From a virus, in the IMG/VR virus record IMGVR_UViG_3300035698_010635, positions 1-30,181 of that record: a DNA stretch of 30,181 bases. One strand, written 5' to 3'. Positions within the stretch are counted from its first letter, which is position 1; every line of letters starts with the position of its first letter. A program made the translations under genes and the position numbers. Shown piece by piece: positions 7,571-15,763 of this stretch. Under the pieces are notes generated by a model, which saw nothing but the letters and a program-made list of their open reading frames with translations, did no database searches and had not been told where the DNA came from.

Positions 7571-9106
7571 TTACCAAGTACGTTTACTTCGTCCGAGCAT
7601 CGTGCCAGAGGCATCGACCTTGTCGAGCTCCACAGGATATCCCCAGATTTTGTGTACATACTTCGTAGTTGCTTTCTCCATATCCGAATGTAGTAACTTC
7701 CCTTCTACTACCGTGTGACGTAAGTGTAGCGTGCGATCATCAGCTTTGTTAAAACCTATGACCTCAATGTGCGGTACGAGATTGTCAAATCTATACTGCG
7801 CTGCTAAATGCTTACGAATCTTTCTGTAGTCCTCATCGTCTTGGATGTGAATAAACTCAAACACCTTTCGACTAGCGTCATCTTCAATACAGCATAGCTG
7901 TAACTCTTTGATGACCTTGGGACTTAGAAACTCTAGAATAAAATTCTCATCTTTGAACGTCTCCATTATCTCCATCATTGTGGGTAGCCATGGCTTGCCC
8001 GCTACCAACGGCATAGTCTTGTAGTCTTCCTCCGTAGGATTCTCACAAGCTCTCTTAATGTCTTGGAACATTTTAAATCCTAAAGCATATGGGTTAATGG
8101 GTGGTAACATACTACCTATCCCAGCATTCAATGTGAACTCTGACCTAACTACGTCACTGATTCCGAATTGGTTAGTCACACCTGTGTGTGAATCTAAGAA
8201 CTCCATGTAACTACCTTCATCAATGTATCCTTCCTCGTAGAGGTCGGTCATCAACGTGTAGTGCCAGAACGATGCCCAGCCTTCGTTCATTAACTTAGTC
8301 TGTATCTGTGGGTAGAAATACTGTGCTGTCTTGCGCACGATGCGTAGTATCTTACGCTTCCATGTCTCCATGTGTGGAGCATTCTTCTCCATGAAATATA
8401 GTATGTTCTCCTCAGGATAAGGCCAATCAAATATCTCTGATGCATCATTGTATTCTCTATCTGGTTTGAACATGTCATCCCAGAAGGCATCAGTTACTTC
8501 TTGTTCATACGCTAACCACTGTTCATACTTACCCGCAATGACTGAGGGTTTGTCATGTCTACGTCTCTTATACTTATCAATACCGTACAACCACATGGAG
8601 TGAGCTGCATCCAGGAACTTCTCTACTGTATCAGCACCGTATAATTCCTCAGCTTTCTCTACGTATCGCTTAGCAAATACTAGGTAGTCCACGATGCCTT
8701 CAGCATCTGTCCACTCTTTAAACAAATAGTTATTCTTAAAGAATGATCCGTGACCACACACTGCATGGGCTAACACTGTAGCCTGCATAGTAGCTGAGTT
8801 ATCCTCCATGATGTACGTAATCATAGGGTCTGTGTTAATGATAGTCTCATATGCTATGCTAGACTGTCCTTTCTTGTAAGCTTTCTCAGCTTCAATATAG
8901 TTCTTACCGTACGACCAATGCTTATACAGTAGTGGTAATGCATTCATCGAATGGTTATAAAGCATTTGATCTGCAGTTACAATCTCTATCTGCGGCTCGT
9001 AGTACGTTAGACCATACTTATCAGAGGCTATCCCATTGATGACCTCCCATAACTCATCGATTAAGTCTAAGCTCCAAGCGCTGCCTGTATATAATAGTTT
9101 ACTCAT
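7571..9106 (-). CDS. spoVR: SpoVR family protein (YcgB-like)
   Basis: 511 residues, essentially the length of E. coli YcgB (510). The start at 9106 fits YcgB-type proteins; 17 extra upstream codons would lie within the yeaH-like gene. Family features seen: LTYYEPQIEIVTADQML (34-50), the HAVCGHGSFFKNN block (114-126), NEGWASFWHYTLM (273-286) and NPYALGFKMFQDIKR (338-352), followed by a C-terminal domain with IEVIGFNKADDRTLHL. The biochemical role of SpoVR is not settled; in Bacillus it affects spore cortex, and in enterobacteria it is a stress and stationary-phase protein that co-occurs with PrkA and YeaH. Here it overlaps the yeaH-like gene by eight bases and completes that trio. Confidence 0.97.
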   Translation of the reverse strand: MSKLLYTGSAWSLDLIDELWEVINGIASDKYGLTYYEPQIEIVTADQMLYNHSMNALPLLYKHWSYGKNYIEAEKAYKKGQSSIAYETIINTDPMITYIMEDNSATMQATVLAHAVCGHGSFFKNNYLFKEWTDAEGIVDYLVFAKRYVEKAEELYGADTVEKFLDAAHSMWLYGIDKYKRRRHDKPSVIAGKYEQWLAYEQEVTDAFWDDMFKPDREYNDASEIFDWPYPEENILYFMEKNAPHMETWKRKILRIVRKTAQYFYPQIQTKLMNEGWASFWHYTLMTDLYEEGYIDEGSYMEFLDSHTGVTNQFGISDVVRSEFTLNAGIGSMLPPINPYALGFKMFQDIKRACENPTEEDYKTMPLVAGKPWLPTMMEIMETFKDENFILEFLSPKVIKELQLCCIEDDASRKVFEFIHIQDDEDYRKIRKHLAAQYRFDNLVPHIEVIGFNKADDRTLHLRHTVVEGKLLHSDMEKATTKYVHKIWGYPVELDKVDASGTMLGRSKRTW

Positions 9107-10352
9107 TAGTAAATAACCCCCGTAATGCTGCGAAAACCTCTTCCTTGTTGTTAGCATGCACTTGATTAAAATGATCGTACTGTGCCACTAGTGGCTCGTA
9201 CACGTTGTATAATGTATCGTGGTTGTAGAACGTTGCGTAAGCGGACGAAGCATTCTGTAAGTTATGCTGATGGTCCATGCTATCCTCATCTCCTACCTGC
9301 ATGTAGGCTAAGTACTGTACCACAGGTAGTACTTTTTGTATTAACAGAGGTACTAGAACTTCGTTATCATATCCCCAGTTATCCCCATCACTCGCCTGCG
9401 CTGCGTAGATATTATATATGTTGGGATCATACTCTTCTTTAATGATCTCTAACATCTTCTTGTAACATGATGACACCTCAGTACCACCACTCTTATCTCC
9501 GTAGAAGAACGTTTCTTCATATACTTCTTCAGCGTCCTGTGTATGTCTAATGAATCTGATGTCTACTCTATCATACTCACGCTCTAAGAATAAGTATAGT
9601 AGTAGAAAGTATCTCTTGGCTAGGTCCTTACGGTCCTCTCCCATGGAGCCCGAGACATCCATCAAGCAGAACATAACTGCTGACTTGACTGGATATCGAA
9701 TCGTTTGGTATAGATTGTATCGAAGGTCTACATCTTCAATGAAGGGAACCCTCTTCTTTTCTAATTCCTCCCGCTCTTGCTCAGTCACTGCCTCTTCTAT
9801 ACGTCTATTGATGCTACCCTTATGGGCTATGCGTCTGCCTAGTGAGGCTTCCACCGTCTTCTTGACGTTTAGCCGAGAGATGACACCCTCTTTAGTATAG
9901 CCTGCACGTATGCGTTTAGTTTTGAAGTCTGTCTTCAAGTTCTCTTTCACATAGTTAGGTAGACACATGTCCTCAAATAATATATTCAAGAACTCGTCTT
10001 TAGTAAGAGTAAACTCAAAGAACTCATCACTCTCGCCACTGTTACCCGCACCGTTGCCTTTGCCTTGGCCACCAGGAGGTTTCTGGATCGTATCGCCCTT
10101 AGTGAAGCGATCGTTACCTGTAGCCACACGTCTATGTACACCTGTACTCGTGTCCTCAGCATATGAAGGCTCGTCTACCCTATCAATAGGTACTTTCACT
10201 TTACGTTTCTCTTTGATATCCTTAATCTTACTATTCTCCACAGTATTATCTACTGCTTCCTTTACGTACTTCTTATACCTATCAAGAAACTTCTTGCGAT
10301 TACCGTCCGAAGGTGACTTACCTTGCGGTCGTCTGTCGATTACTCTAGCCAC
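9099..10352 (-). CDS. yeaH: YeaH/YhbH family protein (DUF444, von Willebrand A-type domain)
   Basis: 417 residues from a GTG start with GAGGAG eight bases before it; E. coli YeaH has 427. It begins with the family signature IDRRPQGKS and has a Gly-rich linker (93-107). FLNILFEDMCLPN (121-133) and the KRIRAGYTKEG stretch follow, then the VWA fold: FCLMDVSGSM (Asp232, Ser234, Ser236 metal site), SGGTEVSS (288-295) and QASDGDNW (319-326). The MIDAS residues are intact, so metal-dependent protein binding is possible. In bacteria yeaH is co-transcribed with the kinase gene yeaG/prkA. Here it lies 69 bases downstream of prkA, the largest gap in this unit, and overlaps spoVR. Confidence 0.97.
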   Translation of the reverse strand: MARVIDRRPQGKSPSDGNRKKFLDRYKKYVKEAVDNTVENSKIKDIKEKRKVKVPIDRVDEPSYAEDTSTGVHRRVATGNDRFTKGDTIQKPPGGQGKGNGAGNSGESDEFFEFTLTKDEFLNILFEDMCLPNYVKENLKTDFKTKRIRAGYTKEGVISRLNVKKTVEASLGRRIAHKGSINRRIEEAVTEQEREELEKKRVPFIEDVDLRYNLYQTIRYPVKSAVMFCLMDVSGSMGEDRKDLAKRYFLLLYLFLEREYDRVDIRFIRHTQDAEEVYEETFFYGDKSGGTEVSSCYKKMLEIIKEEYDPNIYNIYAAQASDGDNWGYDNEVLVPLLIQKVLPVVQYLAYMQVGDEDSMDHQHNLQNASSAYATFYNHDTLYNVYEPLVAQYDHFNQVHANNKEEVFAALRGLFTNE

Positions 10353-10421
10353 TACATCTTCTCCTCATTGTTTTTAAATCAGATACAGTCGATTGGTCTA
10401 TGTTAAACTGATCGGCTATAT

Positions 10422-12335
10422 CTATACACTCTTACTATATCTCATGAACCATTCAACTACTAACTGTACTTGTCGTTCAGTGTAGCCCCTCTCTTGCATA
10501 CGACTAATGAATTCAGTATGCTTACCTCTACTCTCTCTGCTACCTTGTCCTGTAAAGGATATAACAGGTAATAGATCATCAGTCTTACTAAACATGTTAG
10601 CCTCGATCACCTCACGGATCTTCTCGTAGCTAGTCCACTTCGGATTGTCTCCGTTGTTCTTACTAGCATGTCTCAATGAGAAGTTAACTATCTCGTTACG
10701 GAAATCCTTAGGATTAGATATCTCTGCAGGCTTCTCTATTTTCTCGAGCTCCTGATTCAGGGCTTCAGTATCGTACATCTGACCTGTGTCAGCATCACGA
10801 TAGTCTTTATCCTGAATGTAATGATCAGCAAATAGTATGTACCTATCAAATAGACTCTGTCCGAACTCGTCGTAGCTATCTAGGTACGCAGTCTGAATAT
10901 CTTTCTTAAGCTTAGCACAGTAGCGAGGCATTAAGTAATCATCTAGCGTAGTGAACGCTGCAATCTTCTCCTCATCACCACAGTCTATCTCTTCGATGAA
11001 CTGACGTAGTACGGTTAACATATGTACTGGGTTAGCTGCTACCTCTTCAATGTCATAGTTGTACACCTTAGATAGTATCTTGAACGCTTGTCGTGTAGAC
11101 ATGCCCTCGAAGCCTTCACTCCTAGTAGATCCTTCCTTGTACTCTTGTAATGATTTAGCATGTGGGTCTTTCGACTTGATGTTCTCACCATTATAGACTT
11201 GCATCTTAGACTCTACCTTAGAGTTCTCTGGCTCGTCTAAACGAGACAAGATACAGAACCTAGCGAGTATGTCTAAAGTACCCGGCGCTTTGGGCGCATC
11301 ACTAAGACTACTATGTTGTATTAGTTTCTCATAGATTTGCTTCTCTTCGTCTATGCGTAAGCAGTACGGTACGCGTACAATTGAAATCCTATCAAGGAAT
11401 GCTTCATTGTTTCTATTGCTAACGAACGTATCCCACTCTGACTCATTACTATGAGCTAGGATCAACCCGTCGAAAGGTATGGCTGGAATAGCCTCAGTAC
11501 CTTTGTAGTTACCCTCTTGGGTAGCTGTTAACAATGGATGTAACATTTTAATAGGTGCTTTGAACATCTCTACAAACTCTAAGATACCCTGGTTAGACTT
11601 ACAGAGACCACCACTGTAGCTGTATGCGTCTGGATCATCTTGCGATAGATGCTCTAGCTTTCTAATGTCAACCTTACCTACTAGTGTAGATATATCCTGG
11701 TTGTTCTCGTCGCCTGGCTCTGTCTTAGACACGCCTATTTGGTACGCTTCATTAGGATACAGCTTCACTACCTTAAACTTGGAGATGTCACCGCCGTACT
11801 CCTCAAGTCGTTTCATTGCCCAAGGCGATGCGCGGAAACGTAGGTATCGTTCGGGTACCCCTAACGCTTCGGCATCGTCCACCCCGAATAACCCGAGTGG
11901 GGACTCTTGAATGGGTGAACCTTTCAATGCATAGATTGGTTCTTGACCCATTAATGTTTTAAGTCTTTCAGCTAGCGATGACTTCGCTGATCCGACTGGC
12001 CCTAGCAGATAGAGTACCTGTTTAGATTCCTCTAGCCCTTGTGCCGCATGTTTAAAGAATGATACTACTCTCTCGATCACTTCTTCCATGCCATAGAAAT
12101 CTGTGAAGGGAGCGTACTTTTTAATCGTTCTGTTACGATGGATCCTACTTAACCTATCGTCCTTAGACGTGTCGATCAGTTCGGGTTCACCTATTGCTTT
12201 CAACAGCCGTGAAGCGGGTGATGCATACAATGTTGGATCGGTTGCTACCGCATCAACATACTCTTGTAAAGACATCTCTTCAGGAGCTGTGCTCTTAAAC
12301 TTAGTCTTTAACTTCTGGAATACTTTACTACTCAT
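10422..12335 (-). CDS. prkA: PrkA/YeaG family AAA+ serine kinase-type protein
   Basis: 637 residues against 644 for E. coli YeaG. The AAA+ domain starts after the FYGMEEVIERVVSFF segment (80-94) and has a Walker A LLGPVGSAKSSLAE (110-123), with Ser-Ala where bacterial forms often have Gly-Gly. GLFGVDDAEALG and the blocks GILEFVEMFKAP, LTATQEGNYKG and DGLILAHSNESEW identify PrkA specifically. A C-terminal domain follows. Bacterial PrkA has been described as a protein kinase and also as an AAA+ protease affecting sporulation and stress responses. It has a good AGGAG site and overlaps the diphosphohydrolase gene upstream by eight bases. As first gene of the trio it probably sets the activity of the YeaH and SpoVR proteins. 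Confidence 0.97.
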   Translation of the reverse strand: MSSKVFQKLKTKFKSTAPEEMSLQEYVDAVATDPTLYASPASRLLKAIGEPELIDTSKDDRLSRIHRNRTIKKYAPFTDFYGMEEVIERVVSFFKHAAQGLEESKQVLYLLGPVGSAKSSLAERLKTLMGQEPIYALKGSPIQESPLGLFGVDDAEALGVPERYLRFRASPWAMKRLEEYGGDISKFKVVKLYPNEAYQIGVSKTEPGDENNQDISTLVGKVDIRKLEHLSQDDPDAYSYSGGLCKSNQGILEFVEMFKAPIKMLHPLLTATQEGNYKGTEAIPAIPFDGLILAHSNESEWDTFVSNRNNEAFLDRISIVRVPYCLRIDEEKQIYEKLIQHSSLSDAPKAPGTLDILARFCILSRLDEPENSKVESKMQVYNGENIKSKDPHAKSLQEYKEGSTRSEGFEGMSTRQAFKILSKVYNYDIEEVAANPVHMLTVLRQFIEEIDCGDEEKIAAFTTLDDYLMPRYCAKLKKDIQTAYLDSYDEFGQSLFDRYILFADHYIQDKDYRDADTGQMYDTEALNQELEKIEKPAEISNPKDFRNEIVNFSLRHASKNNGDNPKWTSYEKIREVIEANMFSKTDDLLPVISFTGQGSRESRGKHTEFISRMQERGYTERQVQLVVEWFMRYSKSV

Positions 12336-12816
12336 TTGTGGTCTCCTTTAAGTCGTTGTCACCGACTTGGTTTTCAATAAAATAAGCTAACATGAATAAA
12401 TTAGCTAACATGTGATACCTATGATCCATTAACGATTCCTCGTCTATGAAATCTTCGGTAGTATAATGCAGTAAGTGTCTGCCCAACGCATCGACTAAAC
12501 GTGACCATTTCATACCAGATTGGTAATTAAATATGCCGTATTTATCTGCGCCTAACTTAGACACGTAACTCACTTCTTTCAACACCTCAGTCGGAGGTAT
12601 CTTAAAACTATGTGCCATGCTAGCGAGTGTTATCTCAGCTAGTTTAACACATTCATTCTTTCCTGTACGTTCTTTGTCAATCAACGCCTTGACTAAATCT
12701 TCATAGCCGAGCGCCAACACTCTAGTTGCCGAGTTCTCTGGTCGCATCGCTGCTAGCCCTGCAAAGTAGAAGTACCTTACTGGTGGCTTACCGTTGTCGT
12801 CTTTAACTGCAGTCAT
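12328..12816 (-). CDS. dATP/dGTP diphosphohydrolase-like protein (DUF5664 type)
   Basis: 162 residues. The C-terminal 80 residues carry the family pattern: VLKEVSYVSKLGADKYGIFNY, then GMKWSRLVDALGRHLLHY, an acidic DEESLMDH segment and HMLANLFMLAYFIE. This helical, acidic arrangement is typical of phage proteins named dATP/dGTP diphosphohydrolase N-terminal domain, related to the MazG-like all-alpha pyrophosphatases. The N-terminus begins DDNGKPPVRYFYFAGLAAM, also usual for the family. It probably hydrolyses purine deoxynucleotides and so shapes the dNTP pool. It sits between a DUF1937 protein and PrkA, overlapping both. Confidence 0.75.
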   Translation of the reverse strand: MTAVKDDNGKPPVRYFYFAGLAAMRPENSATRVLALGYEDLVKALIDKERTGKNECVKLAEITLASMAHSFKIPPTEVLKEVSYVSKLGADKYGIFNYQSGMKWSRLVDALGRHLLHYTTEDFIDEESLMDHRYHMLANLFMLAYFIENQVGDNDLKETTNE

Positions 12817-13195
12817 TCGTTATCTTCCCCTGTTCTGTTACATATTTAATAGGTATGCCTAAATCTTTAGCAAACTCTATCTCCTCGGTAACTCCTGTAC
12901 TCTCTCTCCATCCTGATATCATTGCTACGAACAACGAGTCTGATCTTTCTAACTGTGCTAAGTCTTTAATCATCCACTGTTCATGTGTTAAACCTCGGGC
13001 TTCACTACTATATATAGAAATGGCATGGCTCTCAGCTATCGGACAATGTACTACGTACCCTTGGCCTAACAGATAACCTGCTATTCTACATACTTTACGA
13101 TATCTATTCTCTCTATGGTAAGACAGCTCATCCGAGTACGGACTCGATAGATATATATATCCATGTTCACTTAACTTCTTCGGATTCATCTTCAT
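12803..13195 (-). CDS. DUF1937 protein (nucleoside deoxyribosyltransferase-like)
   Basis: 130 residues. YIYLSSPYSDE at the N-terminus, GYVVHCPIAESHAIS in the middle, then SLFVAMISGWRESTGVTEEIEFAKDLGIPIKYV. This is the Rossmann-like pattern of DUF1937, related to nucleoside 2-deoxyribosyltransferases, where the SPY and GWxxSxGVxxEI segments line the active site. It likely acts on (deoxy)nucleosides or nucleotides; the substrate is unknown. A second ATG at 13189 has better spacing from the GAGGAG site and may be the true start. It overlaps the HTH protein upstream and the diphosphohydrolase downstream. Confidence 0.8.
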   Translation of the reverse strand: MKMNPKKLSEHGYIYLSSPYSDELSYHRENRYRKVCRIAGYLLGQGYVVHCPIAESHAISIYSSEARGLTHEQWMIKDLAQLERSDSLFVAMISGWRESTGVTEEIEFAKDLGIPIKYVTEQGKITNDCS

Positions 13196-13373
13196 TCTCC
13201 TCGTCTAGGCATTTCCAGAGTTTCCCCTGATTAATATAACATATGGTACTAGACCATACTCCGAACATTTCAGCAACCCGTCGTTGCGTATATCCCATTT
13301 TCAGTAGTTCTTTTACGTCAATCACATCTTGCTCAGTCAGTTTAGCTCTACCGTTCTTTTCACCTGCGTTCAT
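13167..13373 (-). CDS. Small helix-turn-helix protein
   Basis: 68 residues. The pattern GEKNGRAKLTEQDVIDVKELLKMG followed by TQRRVAEMFGVWSSTICYI and GKLWK is the DNA-binding tail often attached to phage HNH endonucleases, here standing alone. The C-terminus is acidic. It is coupled by ATGA to the DNA polymerase gene upstream. It may be a small regulator or the remnant of a homing endonuclease. A second protein of the same type is encoded at 24640-24774. Confidence 0.75.
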   Translation of the reverse strand: MNAGEKNGRAKLTEQDVIDVKELLKMGYTQRRVAEMFGVWSSTICYINQGKLWKCLDEENEDESEEVK

Positions 13374-15451
13374 TTACAATCTCCCCAGGATTTACCCCGT
13401 TCTATATCCACCTTAATAGGCACGTTGAAACTAGTGCCGAACTGCTTCACGAAACCACTATGCACGTCCTCTAGTATCTCTTTAATGTGCGGTATCAATT
13501 CATCCGCAAACTCTGTCTTCATATCTATCACTATCTCATCATGCACTTCGTTAATCATTCTACACTTATCTTTATGTTGTCTCAAAAACCTGTACAATCG
13601 TCCCGTTTGCATAGACACTATGTCTGCCGCTAACCCCTGTACCGGAAAGTTATATACATCCGGTGGATGGAAGTATGTGAACACACTGCCAAACTTAGTT
13701 AGGACCGCCTTCTCGTAGAAGTGGTACTTCTTACCCGTAATGCCTCTACAGTATCCGATTCCTTGATAATGACCGGGACGGGTAATAGTGTCCCCTGTCT
13801 TCTTGTCCCGAATAAATATAAGTTTATCCGTCGGGATACGGTTATCTTTAATCTCTCTAAACCTAGCTTTATAAAACTGTTCAACTTCTGGGTACCTCTC
13901 ATCTTCTTTCTTAAATATAGCCTCTACCGTCTCGAGTGGTAGCTTAGTAGTGTTTGAGATCTTTATAGTCCCAGCACCGTAAGCTTTCTCAAAGGATATA
14001 ACTTTAGCTTTCTTTCGTTTCTCCTTCCACTCCCCACTTGTCTCTATTAAGTATAACACATCTTCATAGGGTTTGTCAACTGCATATGACAATCTTAATG
14101 CATGAAAGTCGACATCATCTCGTATATCTTGCATCATCTGCACACTTTGTGTCAGATATGCCTGTACTCTTATCTCTAATTGACTATAATCTACAGCGAT
14201 TATCTCACCTTCATCCCCATATCTACTAGTAAATAACTGTAGTAGGTCTCTCGGTATGTTCTGTCCGTTAGGATTCTTACTATTAATCCTACCAGTCTTG
14301 GTTTGAACAGTATCTAAGGTATGATGCACGCAGCCGTCTATAGGCTGCACCAAGGGCATTAGCCCAGTCTCATCATATTCTGTCTTGTTCTTCCACTTCT
14401 GACCATATAGATAGGTGTTTAAGAACTTGGTTGAGCCTCTATAGCTGATCAGTAGGTCTATAAGCTCACCAGACGCCTCCTCAGCGTGCTTAATGGCCTT
14501 TAGTGCCTTATGATCGGTACTGTATACCCCTTTCTTCTTCATCGGTCTAGAGTACCTTAATGGCACTCCTAGGCCTTGGTTCACGTACGTTCTCTTTTCT
14601 TTCCTAGTCTTAATCTCACCAGCACGTTGTGCTTTAGGACCGTACCGTAAGAACTCTCCATCGTCATCCTTCAGCTGTATCACCTCATCCATGGTGATAG
14701 GTGAGTTGAATAACACTGCACTGATATGCTCATCAGATGCTGGGTTAAATGGTATCTTCACTGTCCAATGTCCCTGGACACAGGACGCTATGTCTATTAG
14801 TTGTTGCTTTATGTCTTTCTCGTACTGGACCTTGAGCACTGCCGCTCTTTCTAGGTCAAAGTACAATCCATTAGACTCCATTTCACAGAGAGCCAAGTAA
14901 TGCTCCATGTGTGCCAATATTAAGTTAAGCATGCCGTCTTTGCGTGCCTTCTCTGTCTGTTTAAGGAATATAGTCTCAGTATTTATAACATCGCCCTCGG
15001 CGTATGGTAATAATATATCTGGGTCTATCTCGTCAGAACCGAACCCTGCTTTGAACATCTGGGTTACCTTATCATCTTTTAAATCTCCACCGTACTGCTC
15101 AGTCAGTGAGTCTAATGAGGGGTATGTATGGAACTGTCCGGTGAGTAAGTACTCAGCCGTCATCGTATCCCATATCCTGCCACCATCACTTATCCACTGC
15201 TGGAAGTCTGGATCATCCCATATATATAGTAGATCAAACTTAAGGTTATGGCCTACTAAGAAGTTAAATTCCTTCCATGGTAGGTTCACAGGATCTACTC
15301 CATCTACCTCATACAACAACTCAGGGTCGTTCCCTTGTAGCAGTGACGCTACTACTACCATCTTATTTCGTTTGTCGAACGGGTTGCAGAATCGTTTAAA
15401 TGAATGTATGCTAGTAGTTTCTAGATCGAATATACAATATCTATTTTTCAT
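13370..15451 (-). CDS. polA: Family A DNA polymerase with 3'-5' exonuclease
   Basis: 693 residues, about the size of T7 DNA polymerase (704). Exonuclease domain: CIFDLETTS (Asp9, Glu11), VGHNLKFD (Asp73) and LPYAEGDV (Tyr150, Asp154), so proofreading residues are intact. Polymerase domain: motif A VDYSQLEIRV (Asp421), motif B KRKKAKVISFEKAYGAG (about 478-494, with Phe487 at the position that discriminates against dideoxynucleotides, and SFE in place of the usual NFG), motif C NEVHDEIVID (His637, Asp638, Glu639). No 5'-nuclease domain is fused; that activity is encoded separately at 5337-6215. It is the replicative polymerase, working with the nearby primase and helicase. A sigma-70-like promoter lies inside the gene at 14050-14079. 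Confidence 0.98.
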   Translation of the reverse strand: MKNRYCIFDLETTSIHSFKRFCNPFDKRNKMVVVASLLQGNDPELLYEVDGVDPVNLPWKEFNFLVGHNLKFDLLYIWDDPDFQQWISDGGRIWDTMTAEYLLTGQFHTYPSLDSLTEQYGGDLKDDKVTQMFKAGFGSDEIDPDILLPYAEGDVINTETIFLKQTEKARKDGMLNLILAHMEHYLALCEMESNGLYFDLERAAVLKVQYEKDIKQQLIDIASCVQGHWTVKIPFNPASDEHISAVLFNSPITMDEVIQLKDDDGEFLRYGPKAQRAGEIKTRKEKRTYVNQGLGVPLRYSRPMKKKGVYSTDHKALKAIKHAEEASGELIDLLISYRGSTKFLNTYLYGQKWKNKTEYDETGLMPLVQPIDGCVHHTLDTVQTKTGRINSKNPNGQNIPRDLLQLFTSRYGDEGEIIAVDYSQLEIRVQAYLTQSVQMMQDIRDDVDFHALRLSYAVDKPYEDVLYLIETSGEWKEKRKKAKVISFEKAYGAGTIKISNTTKLPLETVEAIFKKEDERYPEVEQFYKARFREIKDNRIPTDKLIFIRDKKTGDTITRPGHYQGIGYCRGITGKKYHFYEKAVLTKFGSVFTYFHPPDVYNFPVQGLAADIVSMQTGRLYRFLRQHKDKCRMINEVHDEIVIDMKTEFADELIPHIKEILEDVHSGFVKQFGTSFNVPIKVDIERGKSWGDCK
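14050..14079 (-). promoter_or_regulatory. Internal sigma-70-type promoter within DNA polymerase gene
   Basis: On the minus strand TTGACA (14074-14079) is followed after 18 bases by TATACT (14050-14055), inside codons for about residues 458-467 of the polymerase. The spacer shares CCTATGAA with the promoter at 20050-20079, and the boxes match the other promoters of this window. It could boost the genes from the HTH protein to groEL. It may be a coincidence of coding sequence, but both hexamers are near perfect. Confidence 0.55.
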
Positions 15452-15603
15452 AAGCTCTCATCACTCCTACAATTATAACATAAGGGGTTTGGATCATCAA
15501 GATCCCATATAAACCCACACCTAGGACACCTACATAGAGCCATAGCTTCTTCAGCTGTCTCTAATATGCCCATTACTACTTCACTAATCACTAGTGTCTT
15601 CAT
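15448..15603 (-). CDS. Zinc-ribbon microprotein, 51 residues
   Basis: Begins MKTLVISEVVMGILE and contains CRCPRCG (Cys24-Cys29) and CYNC (Cys42-Cys45) around WDLDDPNPL, a compact zinc ribbon. It ends in the ATGA overlap with the DNA polymerase start and itself begins within the 3' end of another zinc-ribbon gene. Tight coupling on both sides supports it being real. Role unknown; zinc ribbons of this size often mediate protein or nucleic-acid contacts. Confidence 0.7.
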   Translation of the reverse strand: MKTLVISEVVMGILETAEEAMALCRCPRCGFIWDLDDPNPLCYNCRSDESL

Positions 15604-15763
15604 CTATCCTCTCCCATAACGTGCCATTGAACGGATCTTCTTCGTTATAGAACCCATCCCACGCACAAACTTCGCAATACCATTGGGTATCGTCTCCCGG
15701 AGTAACCTGGTCTCCGCAGTTTGGACATCGGCCCTCATTATTGTCCACCGCTCTGCTTTGCAT
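15584..15763 (-). CDS. Zinc-ribbon microprotein, 59 residues
   Basis: Contains RCPNCGDQV (Cys13, Cys16) and WYCEVCAWDG (Cys30, Cys33), a typical zinc ribbon, followed by an acidic aromatic tail (NEEDPFNGTLWERIDED). It overlaps the ClpP-like gene by 26 bases and the next zinc-ribbon gene by 20. It resembles the neighbouring 51-residue protein only in being a ribbon; the sequences are different. Likely a nucleic-acid or protein adaptor near the replisome. Confidence 0.7.
   Translation of the reverse strand: MQSRAVDNNEGRCPNCGDQVTPGDDTQWYCEVCAWDGFYNEEDPFNGTLWERIDEDTSD

Noticed and set aside
14907-15512. Plus-strand frame of 201 codons opposite the DNA polymerase gene
   Set aside because: Lies wholly antisense to conserved polymerase/exonuclease codons and has no ribosome site; shadow.
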